64,000 nucleotides of DNA from CAJQLB01 sp905479065 (GTDB lineage Bacteria > Bacteroidota > Bacteroidia > Flavobacteriales > Flavobacteriaceae), in assembly GCA_943846735.1 (NCBI GenBank), contig OX044364.1, positions 2,170,001-2,234,000 on the forward strand. Direction: 5' to 3'. Below are positions 1 through 9,300 of the stretch, one piece after another. Made by a program: the position numbers and the translations under genes. The first letter of the stretch is position 1. Each line of letters begins with the position of its first letter. The notes under the pieces were generated by a model. It ran no database searches and was not told the origin of the DNA. It saw only the letters and a list, made by a program, of their open reading frames with translations.

Positions 1-252
1 ATTGAGTTAGAGAGTCGTGATAGTACTTTTTGTATAAAAGAGTCTCTATTGCAATTTAATAGAATCACAGAAAAGCCATTTGTTGAAATTCAAAATGAAA
101 ATGGAGAGTTTGAAAAGAAAAATGTTGAGTTAGGACTTTCAGATGGAATCAATGTTGAAATCACTGACGGCATTGAGGAAGGAGACAAAATTAAGGTTTG
201 GAATAAAGCATCAAAAGAAAACAACGACGACGATGAGGAAAACAGAGATTAA
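1..252 (+). CDS. C-terminal end of an efflux periplasmic adaptor (HlyD/MFP family), cut by the window edge
   Basis: The reading frame is open from base 1, so only the last 83 residues are seen and the true start lies outside. The visible part has the beta-rich C-terminal pattern of membrane fusion proteins: a segment ending in VELGLSDGINVEITDGIEEG, then GDKIKVW and an acidic tail (NNDDDEE). Adaptors of this family link an inner-membrane pump to a TolC channel in the periplasm. A TolC-like gene starts 4 bases after the stop, which supports the call. Whether the pump is an RND or an ABC (MacB-like) type cannot be told from this fragment. Confidence 0.75.
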   Translation: MELESRDSTFCIKESLLQFNRITEKPFVEIQNENGEFEKKNVELGLSDGINVEITDGIEEGDKIKVWNKASKENNDDDEENRD

Positions 253-256
253 TAAA

Positions 257-1585
257 ATGAAAAACAACGTATGGGTAGTGTTATTTGCTTTACTGTTTAC
301 ACTAACCGGATTTTCCCAAAACAAACAATGGTCCTTAGAAGCTTGTGTTTCTTATGCTCTAGAAAATAACATTTCTATTAAACAAGCTCAAAATAATATT
401 TTGTCAAATGAACAGGATTTAATTTCGACAAAAGGAAATTTTCTTCCAGCAGTTAGTGCCAATATGGGGCATCGTTTAACACTAGGTAATGCTGAAATAT
501 TTCAGGGTCAATTTGTTGACAGAACTGCAAATAGTACGACGGTGGGGCTGAGCGTCAATCAAACAGTGTTTAATGGTTTTAGAAACACCTACTTGTTCAA
601 ACAAGCACAATTGAATAAAGAAGCTAATGAACTTGAACTAAATAGAATTAAGGACAATATTGCCTTAAGCGTTGCAAATTTCTACTTAAATGTACTTTTT
701 AATAAAGAGAATTTAGAAACTTCAAAAATGCAATTAGAATTTTCTAAAAAACAACTAGATCAAGTAAAGGAATTAGTCGAAGCAGGTGTCCAGCCACAAG
801 CAAATATCTATGATGCTGAAGCAACCTTGGCAAGTGATGAGCAAAGCCTTACGATTGCTGAAAATAATTACAGACTGTCTTTGTTGTCTTTATCGCAGGT
901 CTTACAATTACCTTTTGAAGGATTTCAGGTTGAGTTTATTGATATCGATGACCCAGCAGTAGAAATAATGTATTCAGATGTGAAGTTTGTATTAAATTAT
1001 GCATTGGAAAATAGAAATGAAATTAAATTAGCTAAGAAAAATATTGAAGGGGCAGAATTAAGCACAGAAATATCAAAAAGTGGGTTCTATCCAACAGTCT
1101 CTGCAGGGTATAGCTTCGGTTCTAATGTGTTTTTTACAAATCTAAGCGATATGGAGGCCTCATTTTTAGATCAATTGGACGCTCAAAAATCTCACGGATT
1201 TAGTTTAAACGTCAATATCCCTATTTTTTCAAGACTTCAAAACAAAACAAGTGTAGCAAAGTCAAAAATTAATGAAGAGCGGAATAAGTTAAGTTTAGAT
1301 CAGGCAAAACTTGATATCGAGTCAAATGTGCAGCAGGCATTTACTGATGCCCAGGGTGCACTTAAATCATATCAGGCATCGAAGAAATCATTGGCCGCAC
1401 AAAAGCTTGCATTTCAAAACTCTCAAGAACGTTACAATATTGGTGCTATGAATGCCTTTGATTTGGAGCAAACACGTATTCGACTCATTAATGCAAAATC
1501 GGCATCTATCAATGCAAAATATGATTTTATTTTTAAAACTAAAGTTTTAGATTTTTATATTGGTAAACCAATAACTTTAGACTAA
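257..1585 (+). CDS. TolC family outer membrane efflux protein
   Basis: This encodes a 442-residue outer membrane channel protein of the TolC family, the exit duct of a tripartite efflux or secretion pump. The ATG at 257 begins MKNNVWVVLFALLFTLTGFSQ, a clear signal peptide. An in-frame ATG at 143 would add 38 basic residues that overlap the upstream adaptor gene, so it is rejected. The body shows the two-fold repeated long amphipathic helices of the family, with WSLEACVSYALENNISIKQA at the N-terminus and NIGAMNAFDLEQTRIRLINA near the end. It sits 4 bases behind the adaptor gene, so both are probably one operon. Confidence 0.88.
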   Translation: MKNNVWVVLFALLFTLTGFSQNKQWSLEACVSYALENNISIKQAQNNILSNEQDLISTKGNFLPAVSANMGHRLTLGNAEIFQGQFVDRTANSTTVGLSVNQTVFNGFRNTYLFKQAQLNKEANELELNRIKDNIALSVANFYLNVLFNKENLETSKMQLEFSKKQLDQVKELVEAGVQPQANIYDAEATLASDEQSLTIAENNYRLSLLSLSQVLQLPFEGFQVEFIDIDDPAVEIMYSDVKFVLNYALENRNEIKLAKKNIEGAELSTEISKSGFYPTVSAGYSFGSNVFFTNLSDMEASFLDQLDAQKSHGFSLNVNIPIFSRLQNKTSVAKSKINEERNKLSLDQAKLDIESNVQQAFTDAQGALKSYQASKKSLAAQKLAFQNSQERYNIGAMNAFDLEQTRIRLINAKSASINAKYDFIFKTKVLDFYIGKPITLD

Positions 1586-1587
1586 AA

Positions 1588-2256
1588 TTGGCGCACATAT
1601 TAAACATAGAAACTGCCACTACCAATTGTTCTGTCTCTATTTCTTTTGATGGAGATATCTTAGCGATTAGAGAAGATTATAATGATACATATTCTCATTC
1701 TGAGCGTCTTCATACTTATATTGATGAGGTTCTAAAAGAGAGCAATATGAGGCCCAACGATCTCTCAGCAATTGCAGTGAGTAAAGGGCCAGGTTCTTAT
1801 ACGGGTTTGAGAATCGGAGTGTCTACGGCAAAAGGTTTATGTTTTGCTCTAGACAAACCATTAATTTCTATTCCTACCTTAGAATCACTGGCATATCAGG
1901 TTACAACAGATAAAGGGGTAATCATACCCATGCTAGATGCAAGGCGCTTGGAGGTGTACGCATCGATATATGATTGTCAATACAAACAAGTTAGGGAAAC
2001 AAAAGCTGAGATATTAGATTCTCACTCATTTTCAGATTATTTACATGAAAATACAGTTACCTTCATTGGTAGCGGTGTCTTGAAAACAACAGAATTAATT
2101 AAACATCCTAATGCTGTTTTTATCCAAAATAAATTGCCGTCTGCGAGAGACATGGGACAACTAGCTTATGCTAAATACAAAAAAAACGACATCGAAGATG
2201 TCGCTTATTTTGAGCCCTATTATTTAAAAGATTTTTTGACACAAAACCCAAGATAG
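1588..2256 (+). CDS. tsaB: tRNA threonylcarbamoyladenosine biosynthesis protein TsaB
   Basis: This 222-residue protein belongs to the ASKHA-fold TsaB family. TsaB is the non-catalytic partner of TsaD in making t6A37 on ANN-decoding tRNAs in the cytoplasm. The N-terminal strand ILNIETATTNCSVSI and the helix motif KGPGSYTGLRIGVSTAKGL are diagnostic. The start is a TTG at 1588, only 2 bases after the TolC stop. No ATG is available near the conserved N-terminus, and the next residues (AHILNIETAT) match the family start, so TTG is accepted. Translation is probably coupled to the upstream gene. Confidence 0.93.
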   Translation: MAHILNIETATTNCSVSISFDGDILAIREDYNDTYSHSERLHTYIDEVLKESNMRPNDLSAIAVSKGPGSYTGLRIGVSTAKGLCFALDKPLISIPTLESLAYQVTTDKGVIIPMLDARRLEVYASIYDCQYKQVRETKAEILDSHSFSDYLHENTVTFIGSGVLKTTELIKHPNAVFIQNKLPSARDMGQLAYAKYKKNDIEDVAYFEPYYLKDFLTQNPR

Positions 2257-2262
2257 TGGGAG

Positions 2263-3069
2263 CTATTTTTTTATTTGAACTTGATGTGGATAAGGAATTT
2301 CTATTCCAGCAGTATCAAGGGCCTCCTTAGTTTGTTCAGTCACGTCAAAATATACAGTCCAATAATCTTCAGTTTTACACCAAGGTCTTACGGTAAAGTT
2401 AATAGAGCTGTCTGCTAGTTCTAAGACATTTACCGTGGGTGCTGGATCATTGATGACCTTTGGATGAGCACTTATCACATTCATAAGAACTTCTTTTGTT
2501 TTTTTGATGTCAGAATCATAACCTACTCCAAACGTTAAATCAACTCGTCGTGTACCCTCTGTTGAATAATTAACAATGTTACCATTTGATAATGCTCCAT
2601 TAGGTAAAATCACCTCTTTATTGGAGCGACCAATAAGTCTTGTTGTGAAAATTTCAATTTCTTTCACAACACCTACTTCGCCTTGTGCTTCGATTAAGTC
2701 ACCAATTTTAAAAGGTCTAAAAATCATAATTAAAACACCACCAGCAAAATTTGCAAGACTTCCTTGTAAAGCGAGACCGATGGCCAATCCTGCAGCACCG
2801 ATAATGGCAGCAAAGGAAGTAGTTGGCACGCCTAAAGTTCCTAATAAGGTAATGATTAAAAGAATTTTTAAAATCCAGCTACCAAGATTTAATAAGAACT
2901 TTTGTAAACTTTCATCATAGTCTCCTTTCTCCATGATTTTTTTCATTCCAAGCATCATTTTTTTAATGATCCAAGAACCTACGATCCAAATAATAATAGC
3001 ACCGATAACTTTTGGGCCATATGTAGAAAGGGTTGTAATTAATTTATCTAAAAGTTTTTCTAAATTCAT
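2263..3069 (-). CDS. Mechanosensitive ion channel, MscS family
   Basis: This is a 268-residue small-conductance mechanosensitive channel of short MscS architecture. Three hydrophobic segments lie at roughly residues 13-35, 60-83 and 85-112. The pore-lining third helix has the usual Gly/Ala pattern (IIGAAGLAIGLALQGSLANF). A beta domain with FRPFKIGDLIEAQG and the cytoplasmic alpha/beta vestibule domain (to IEIPYPHQVQIKK) follow. Such channels release solutes when membrane tension rises after osmotic downshock. The gene is convergent with tsaB, with 6 bases between the stops. Confidence 0.92.
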   Translation of the reverse strand: MNLEKLLDKLITTLSTYGPKVIGAIIIWIVGSWIIKKMMLGMKKIMEKGDYDESLQKFLLNLGSWILKILLIITLLGTLGVPTTSFAAIIGAAGLAIGLALQGSLANFAGGVLIMIFRPFKIGDLIEAQGEVGVVKEIEIFTTRLIGRSNKEVILPNGALSNGNIVNYSTEGTRRVDLTFGVGYDSDIKKTKEVLMNVISAHPKVINDPAPTVNVLELADSSINFTVRPWCKTEDYWTVYFDVTEQTKEALDTAGIEIPYPHQVQIKK

Positions 3070-3158
3070 AGTTGATAGTTTTTAATAGATTATTATAAGC
3101 ACATAATTAGGTAATTTAAGTGTGTATAAATCAATTACAGGTAATTATTATTACACAT

Positions 3159-5267
3159 TTAGTTTATTAATTCTATCGCTTTTGAAACTTCTGAAACAGG
3201 AAGTTTACAAGCTTTATTGACACAAACATAAATAAGAGTAGTCCCTTCAACAAAGCGATTTTTCAGCAATGGTAAATTATTGTCTGTTTTACTACCAATA
3301 ATGAGTATGTTTGGTAAATAATGAGTATTCAGTGCTCTTATAGTATTTTCTGCATCAGGACCAACCACAGCTACTTCAAAATAATTATTCGTGTAATCAA
3401 GCATTAAATTAAGCCAATTTGAAAAGGTCGATGGGAATTCTGATATTTCAGGGACAACATTATGTAACATTGTTTTTGCTGTATTGGCGTAGGCATTATT
3501 ATCAAAATAATGAGATAGTCTCAATAAATTTTTAGCCATTATTGAGTTGCTTGAGGATATAACATTATCCCTATATTCTGTACTTCTCGTGACGAGTTTT
3601 GAATCATCATCGGAGGTGAAATAAAATAATGTTGTAGTATCGTTATAAAAGTGATCAAAAACATAATTAGTTAAATCTCTAGAATTGACTAGCCATTTTT
3701 CGTCAAGTGTGTTTTCGTACAAACTTAAAAAGGCCTCTATAACGGCAGCGTAATCTTCTAAATATCCATTAATGGTGCTCTTGCCATCCTTAAAGTTATG
3801 AAATAAACCACCATCGTCTTTGAGTTGCTGATCTAAAATAAACGTGGCATTTTTGACAGCAGCATCTAAAAATCTTGGATTATCAAAAACGCGATACGCA
3901 TCGATATAACCTTTAATCATTAAGGCATTCCATGACGTAAGTACTTTGTCATCTAATCGTGGCTTATGTCTCTTTGATCTTTCTTGATGTAACACTGTTT
4001 TCCAAGTCTTTTTTTTGTCATTAAGCTCAGAGATCGTAAGATTGTATTTTTCAATAAATTGAAGGTCTTCTTCTTTTCTAATTAATACGTAATTGTTGTC
4101 TTCCCACAAGCCATAATCGTTCACATTGTAATAATCTGCAAAAACATCAAAGTCATCGCCTAATATTTGTTGCAGTTCGTTGGATTTCCACACATAAAAA
4201 GCACCTTCTTCAAGTGTACCGTTCGGCGTCTTACTGTCGGCATCTAATGACGAGTAAAAAGTACCATTTGAACCGGTTAGCTCAGACTCTATAAAGTTTA
4301 AAGTCTCAAACACCACCTCTTTATATAGCGGGTTTTTAGTAATTAAAAAGGCATCACTGTATAAACTCACCAATTGGGCATTATCATAAAGCATTTTTTC
4401 AAAATGAGGAACATGCCATTTTTCATCAACTGAATAGCGAGAGAAACCACCTCCAACATGATCAAACACGCCTCCAAAGGCCATCTTTTTTAAACTTAGA
4501 TTGACATATTTCTGTAATTCAATAGCATTATTTTGATAAGCTTCTCGCATCAAAAATTGAATATTATTTGGCATCATGAATTTAGGCGCCCCATTGACAC
4601 CACCGTAAATAGTATCAAAACGATGTCCCCATTTTTCAATTGCTTCTGTTATAAAGTCATGTTTAAAGTCAACTTCGCTGTTATTGACACTAACAAGATC
4701 TAAAGATTTAATCCCAGCCTCCAATTTATCGGCATAATCTAGAAGTTTTTCAGGCGTATCTTTGTAAACAATAGCTATTTGTTTTAATACGTTTAACCAT
4801 TGTTCTTTTTTAAAATAGGTGCCACCCCAAACTGGGCGTCCATCAGGTAATGCAATAACATTGAGTGGCCAGCCACCGCTCCCGGTCATTAATTGAACAG
4901 CGTTCATGTATACTTGATCAACATCTGGACGTTCCTCTCTATCTACTTTAATATTGATAAATTGTGTATTCATTACTTTGGCAACTAGAGAGTCTTCAAA
5001 ACTCTCTTCTTCCATAACATGACACCAATGGCAGGCCGCATAGCCAACACTTATTAGAATAAGCTTGTTTGATGACTTGGCTTCATTGAGGGTATTATCG
5101 TTCCAGGCTTTCCAATTTACAGGATTATGAGCATGTTGCAACAAATATGGACTGGTTTCATTGATGAGTTCGTTGGTATGTGCATGTGTCATGTGTTCTG
5201 AAATTTCACTCTTACAACTTAAAAGTGCGATTGCTAGTAGTATGAAAAATAGTAAATGTTTTAACAT
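3159..5267 (-). CDS. DUF255 thioredoxin-domain lipoprotein (YyaL/SPATA20 family)
   Basis: This 702-residue protein has the two-part architecture of the YyaL/SPATA20 family. An N-terminal thioredoxin-like DUF255 domain (about residues 30-190) carries NETSPYLLQHAHNPVNW and a CHWC motif at C79-C82. A long (alpha/alpha)-barrel domain resembling six-hairpin glycosidases follows. The N-terminus MLKHLLFFILLAIALLSC carries a lipobox with Cys18, so the protein is probably a lipoprotein on the periplasmic side; many family members are cytosolic. The biochemical role of the family is not established. The domain call is secure, the function is not. Confidence 0.85.
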   Translation of the reverse strand: MLKHLLFFILLAIALLSCKSEISEHMTHAHTNELINETSPYLLQHAHNPVNWKAWNDNTLNEAKSSNKLILISVGYAACHWCHVMEEESFEDSLVAKVMNTQFINIKVDREERPDVDQVYMNAVQLMTGSGGWPLNVIALPDGRPVWGGTYFKKEQWLNVLKQIAIVYKDTPEKLLDYADKLEAGIKSLDLVSVNNSEVDFKHDFITEAIEKWGHRFDTIYGGVNGAPKFMMPNNIQFLMREAYQNNAIELQKYVNLSLKKMAFGGVFDHVGGGFSRYSVDEKWHVPHFEKMLYDNAQLVSLYSDAFLITKNPLYKEVVFETLNFIESELTGSNGTFYSSLDADSKTPNGTLEEGAFYVWKSNELQQILGDDFDVFADYYNVNDYGLWEDNNYVLIRKEEDLQFIEKYNLTISELNDKKKTWKTVLHQERSKRHKPRLDDKVLTSWNALMIKGYIDAYRVFDNPRFLDAAVKNATFILDQQLKDDGGLFHNFKDGKSTINGYLEDYAAVIEAFLSLYENTLDEKWLVNSRDLTNYVFDHFYNDTTTLFYFTSDDDSKLVTRSTEYRDNVISSSNSIMAKNLLRLSHYFDNNAYANTAKTMLHNVVPEISEFPSTFSNWLNLMLDYTNNYFEVAVVGPDAENTIRALNTHYLPNILIIGSKTDNNLPLLKNRFVEGTTLIYVCVNKACKLPVSEVSKAIELIN

Positions 5268-5341
5268 ATGTCAAAAGTATAATAAGTAATGTGGAATACA
5301 GCTATCATAGAAATGCTAAATAAGTGATAAGTGACTATTAA

Positions 5342-6244
5342 TTAGCCATTTACGGCCTCTACAGATTCTATTTTGTCTTTTAGCATTTCTTTTAACATAT
5401 TTTCAATTCCATTTTTTAATGTAAAGGTTGATGATGGACAACCGCTACATGCTCCTTGTAAGATAACTTTCACATTTTTTGTTGCAGCATCATAAGATTC
5501 AAATTGAATATTGCCACCGTCACTTGCCACCGCTGGTTTTACGTATTCTTCCAAAATATTGATGATTTCTTTCGAAATATCATCTAGATTCTCAAAATGT
5601 GCCTCTTTTGCTTGTTCTGTCTGTTGGGTCAATTCTGGTGCGTCAGAGGTTATTATCGGGCTGCCATTTTCGATATATATTTTTATAAATTCACGTAATT
5701 CCATGGTAATGTCATTCCAATCTGCAATATCAAATTTTGTAATAGACACGTAATTTTTGTCAATAAAGACTTGTTTTACAAAAGGGAAATGAAATAGTTT
5801 TGCAGCAAAAGGAGATGATTTTGTGTCGTCAATAGACGTAAATTCAAACATAGCAGGTACTAAGTTTTTATTGGCAACAAATTTAATCACTGCGGGGTTG
5901 GGTGTGCTTTCTGCATAAACTGTAACAGGAATTTTATGATCACTTACCTCTGCAGAAATTATAGAACCACCATCATTTAGGTAATTTTCAATTTGTTCTC
6001 TAACTTCTTCTTGCACGTCTGCCCAATTTACAATGTCATAACGTTCTATGGCAATAAAATTACCCGAGATGTATATTTTTTTTACAAAGGGTAGATAAAA
6101 TAATTGCTGAGCGATTGCTGAGTCTTTTGCGTCATCAATATTATCAAACTCAAAGCTTTGATATTGAGTTAAAAAGGTGTTAGATTCAAATTTTAGTATG
6201 GCTGGGTTGTTTGTTTGTTGTATTGAAACGGAAATTTTTCTCAT
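5342..6244 (-). CDS. NifU family Fe-S scaffold with two tandem Nfu N-terminal domains
   Basis: This 300-residue protein is likely an Fe-S cluster carrier. Two consecutive Nfu_N-type domains (about residues 3-95 and 105-195) each contain NPAxxKF, a FxPFVKxxxI core and a D-I-x-x-W segment. A C-terminal NifU domain carries the cluster-binding CxxC in QGACSGCPSS. The start chosen is the ATG at 6244 (MRKISVSIQQ), which matches the domain start; an ATG 6 codons upstream is possible. A TATTTTTG -7-type box lies at 6267-6260 on the minus strand, divergent from the promoter of the T9SS gene. Confidence 0.9.
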   Translation of the reverse strand: MRKISVSIQQTNNPAILKFESNTFLTQYQSFEFDNIDDAKDSAIAQQLFYLPFVKKIYISGNFIAIERYDIVNWADVQEEVREQIENYLNDGGSIISAEVSDHKIPVTVYAESTPNPAVIKFVANKNLVPAMFEFTSIDDTKSSPFAAKLFHFPFVKQVFIDKNYVSITKFDIADWNDITMELREFIKIYIENGSPIITSDAPELTQQTEQAKEAHFENLDDISKEIINILEEYVKPAVASDGGNIQFESYDAATKNVKVILQGACSGCPSSTFTLKNGIENMLKEMLKDKIESVEAVNG

Positions 6245-6259
6245 TATATCTATTTTATG

Positions 6260-6299
6260 CAAAAATAATAAAAGAAAAGATGAGTTATATATATATTTG
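6260..6299. promoter_or_regulatory. Divergent pair of Bacteroidota-type -7 boxes
   Basis: On the minus strand TATTTTTG occupies 6267-6260, 16 bases before the NifU start. On the plus strand TATATTTG occupies 6292-6299, 23 bases before the T9SS gene ATG at 6322. Both fit the Flavobacterium -7 consensus TAnnTTTG. No convincing -33 TTG is visible for either. Confidence 0.45.
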
Positions 6300-6321
6300 A
6301 AATTCGTTGGCCAAATTTATC

Positions 6322-9300
6322 ATGCAGAAAACAACCTACATAATAATCCTTATTTTCTTTACAATGGGAGGTTATGCACAAGTCATTGATATTAATGATG
6401 CAGGTGACCCACAATCATCTTTTGGACCAGAGCAACTCATTGATGAAGTATTGATTAATTCTGTTTGTTCTTCGGTAAGAGATTTTACTTTTCAAGTTTA
6501 TGGTACTCCAACAGAAACAGAAAAGAAAAGTTATGGTTATTTTAAACGCGGAGCTGCATTAGATTTTCCATTTGTTGAAGGTATTGTCATAGCATCAGGA
6601 AAAGTATTCGAAGGAGGTAACAGGGATAACGATGCTACTTTAGGAAATTTTAATGCCGGTATTGACAATGTTGGATTACCAGGTGATACAGATCTCAATA
6701 CAGCACTTAATGAAGGAGGTTCTGGAGACGCAACTTATATAAAATTTACCTTCACACCAATTTCAGATACAATATCCTTTCGCTATCTCATGGCTTCCGA
6801 AGAATATAATGGAACAGATGAATGTAGTTTCACTGATGGCTTTGCTTTTTTGTTGCGTGAAGTTGGCACGACTAACTACCAAAACTTGGCTGTCTTAGAT
6901 GATGGGTCTCCTGTTACAGTAACGAATATAAACGATTCTGATGGTTGTCGCTCAAATGAGGAACTTTTTGCAGGGTATAATTCATCACCGAATGGTGGGT
7001 TTATTGATGACACGAACTACAATGGCCGCACTGTAGTACTGACTGCTTTTGCCAATGTGACTCCAAATGTAGATTATGAAATTAAATTAGTAGTTGCAGA
7101 TTATGGAGACAGAAAATTTGATACAGCTGTTTTTCTGGAAGCCGGAAGCTTTAATATAGGTTTAGATCTTGGAGATGATATCACAGTTGCAGGAGGAAGT
7201 TCTCCGTGTATTGGAGATACGCTAACCTTAGATACCTTAATCGATACGAGTTTAGGAACACATACCTGGTACAAAGATGGTGCTGTAATCACAGGACAAA
7301 CAGAGTCAACATTGGACGTTTTAGAAAGTGGTGAATACACCGTAGAGATTGATTTTTCAGGAACTTGTACTGCTACAGACTCAATCACTATAGAATTTAC
7401 ACCAATACCGGTTCTCAACCCAATAGATGACCAGTTTATTTGTGATGATGATAATGATGGCCTTTGGTCTCTTGATTTGGCAACTTTGGCTACTCAGATT
7501 TTAGGGGCGCAAGATCCTGCAAATGTGACCGTATCTTTTCATAATAGTCAAATAGCTGCAGATGCGAACAATAGTCCCATTTCATCTCCTTATACCAATA
7601 CGTCTGCTTACACGCAAGAAGAAATTTTTATTCGAGTTCAAAATAATATAAACGAGGCCTGTTATGTGACAGATAGTTTTCTGTTTAATGTTTTTAGTCA
7701 GTCAATGGCAAATCCACAAGTAGTTAGTGTATGTGATAATGATGACGATGGAGATGCAACAAATGGTCTCATCGACTTTGACTTAACAACGTTAACACCT
7801 TTAGTCCTTGATGGTCAAGACGCATCTCAATTTTATGTAAGTTACCACCTCAATCAATCGGATGCTGATACGCCTAGTGGTGAACTTCCATTATTATACA
7901 CTTCTCCGAGTCAACAATTAATTGTGAGGGTTGAAAATATTGATAACACAGATTGTTATGACACAGCAATCATTGATTTAGAAGTTAGAGAGACCCCTAT
8001 TGTTGTGCCATTAGTAGATTTATTTCAATGTGACGATGATACAGATGGTCTTACTGAATTTAATTTAACAGAGGCCAATGAACTCATTTCAGTTAATTAT
8101 GTAACGGAGACATTCACCTATCATTTGACTGAAGCAGATGCCGAAGCTGGAAGTGCTGCGATAGGAAACCCAACAACGTATTTGAATACAGATTCATCAG
8201 CAGCCCCTGACGTTTTATTTGCACGTACTGAAACTGCCAATGGATGTTTTGGTACTACCCAAGTAAATTTATACGTATCTACAACTGATATACCGTCATC
8301 GTTTCAATTAAATTTTGAAGTTTGTGACGATGACTTAGTAGATGGCGATAATAGAAATGGCATTGCAAGCTTTGATTTTAGTGCAGCAGAGGCATTGATT
8401 ACAGCTGAACTTGCTGTAGGTGAAGCGCTTACTATCTCTTATTATCAAAACATGAACGATGCCTTATCTGAGGCCAATGCGATTACTGATATTAGCAATT
8501 ACAGAAATGAGAGCTCTCCTAATAATCAATCAATTATTGTTCGTGTTGATAGTGATTTAAATAATGCTTGTTACGGTTTAGGGGAGCATATCATACTTAC
8601 TGTAAACTCTTTGCCTGAAGAAAATAATGTTAGTGATATTGAATTTTGTAGCGACACGGTTGATGTAGCAACCATAGATTTAACACAATTTGATGCTGAG
8701 GTGATTGGAAGCCAAAACCCTTTAGATTTTAATATTTCTTACCACGAGCTTGCAATTGACGCCACTTCAGGGGCAAACGCTTTAGCAGACTCATACAACA
8801 ACAGTAATAATCCTCAAGTAATTCATGTAAGGGTAGAGGATAAGGACACAAGTTGTTTTGTTGCTTCCATTAATTTTGAAATTACCGTAAATGCAACCCC
8901 CCTGATTAATACACCACCTCCTTTAGAACTTTGTGATGATAATAGTTCGGGTGATGGCAGAGAGTTTTTTACTTTAGAGGATGCTTCAATGGATATTTTA
9001 GGAGGCTTGACCGGGGTTACTTTAACGTTTCATGAGTCCTTAGTTGATGCAAGATCAGGAGTCGATATATTAACAAGTCCCTACCAAAATAGTACGATTA
9101 ACTCACAAACTATATACGCACGTGTTGAGGATGATAACACCGCGTGTTTCAGCACAACTTCTGTTGAGTTAATTGTCAATTCTTTACCAAATTCTAAAAC
9201 AGATCCACAAACGCTTATATTATGTGATATTGCGGGAGTTACACAAACTTTTGACCTTACAGAAAATCAAGATTATATTATAAACAGTGAAGTTGGGGTA

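Noticed and set aside
143..256. Extended N-terminus of the TolC gene from ATG 143
   Set aside because: It overlaps the adaptor gene in another frame and would bury the signal peptide; ATG 257 is preferred.
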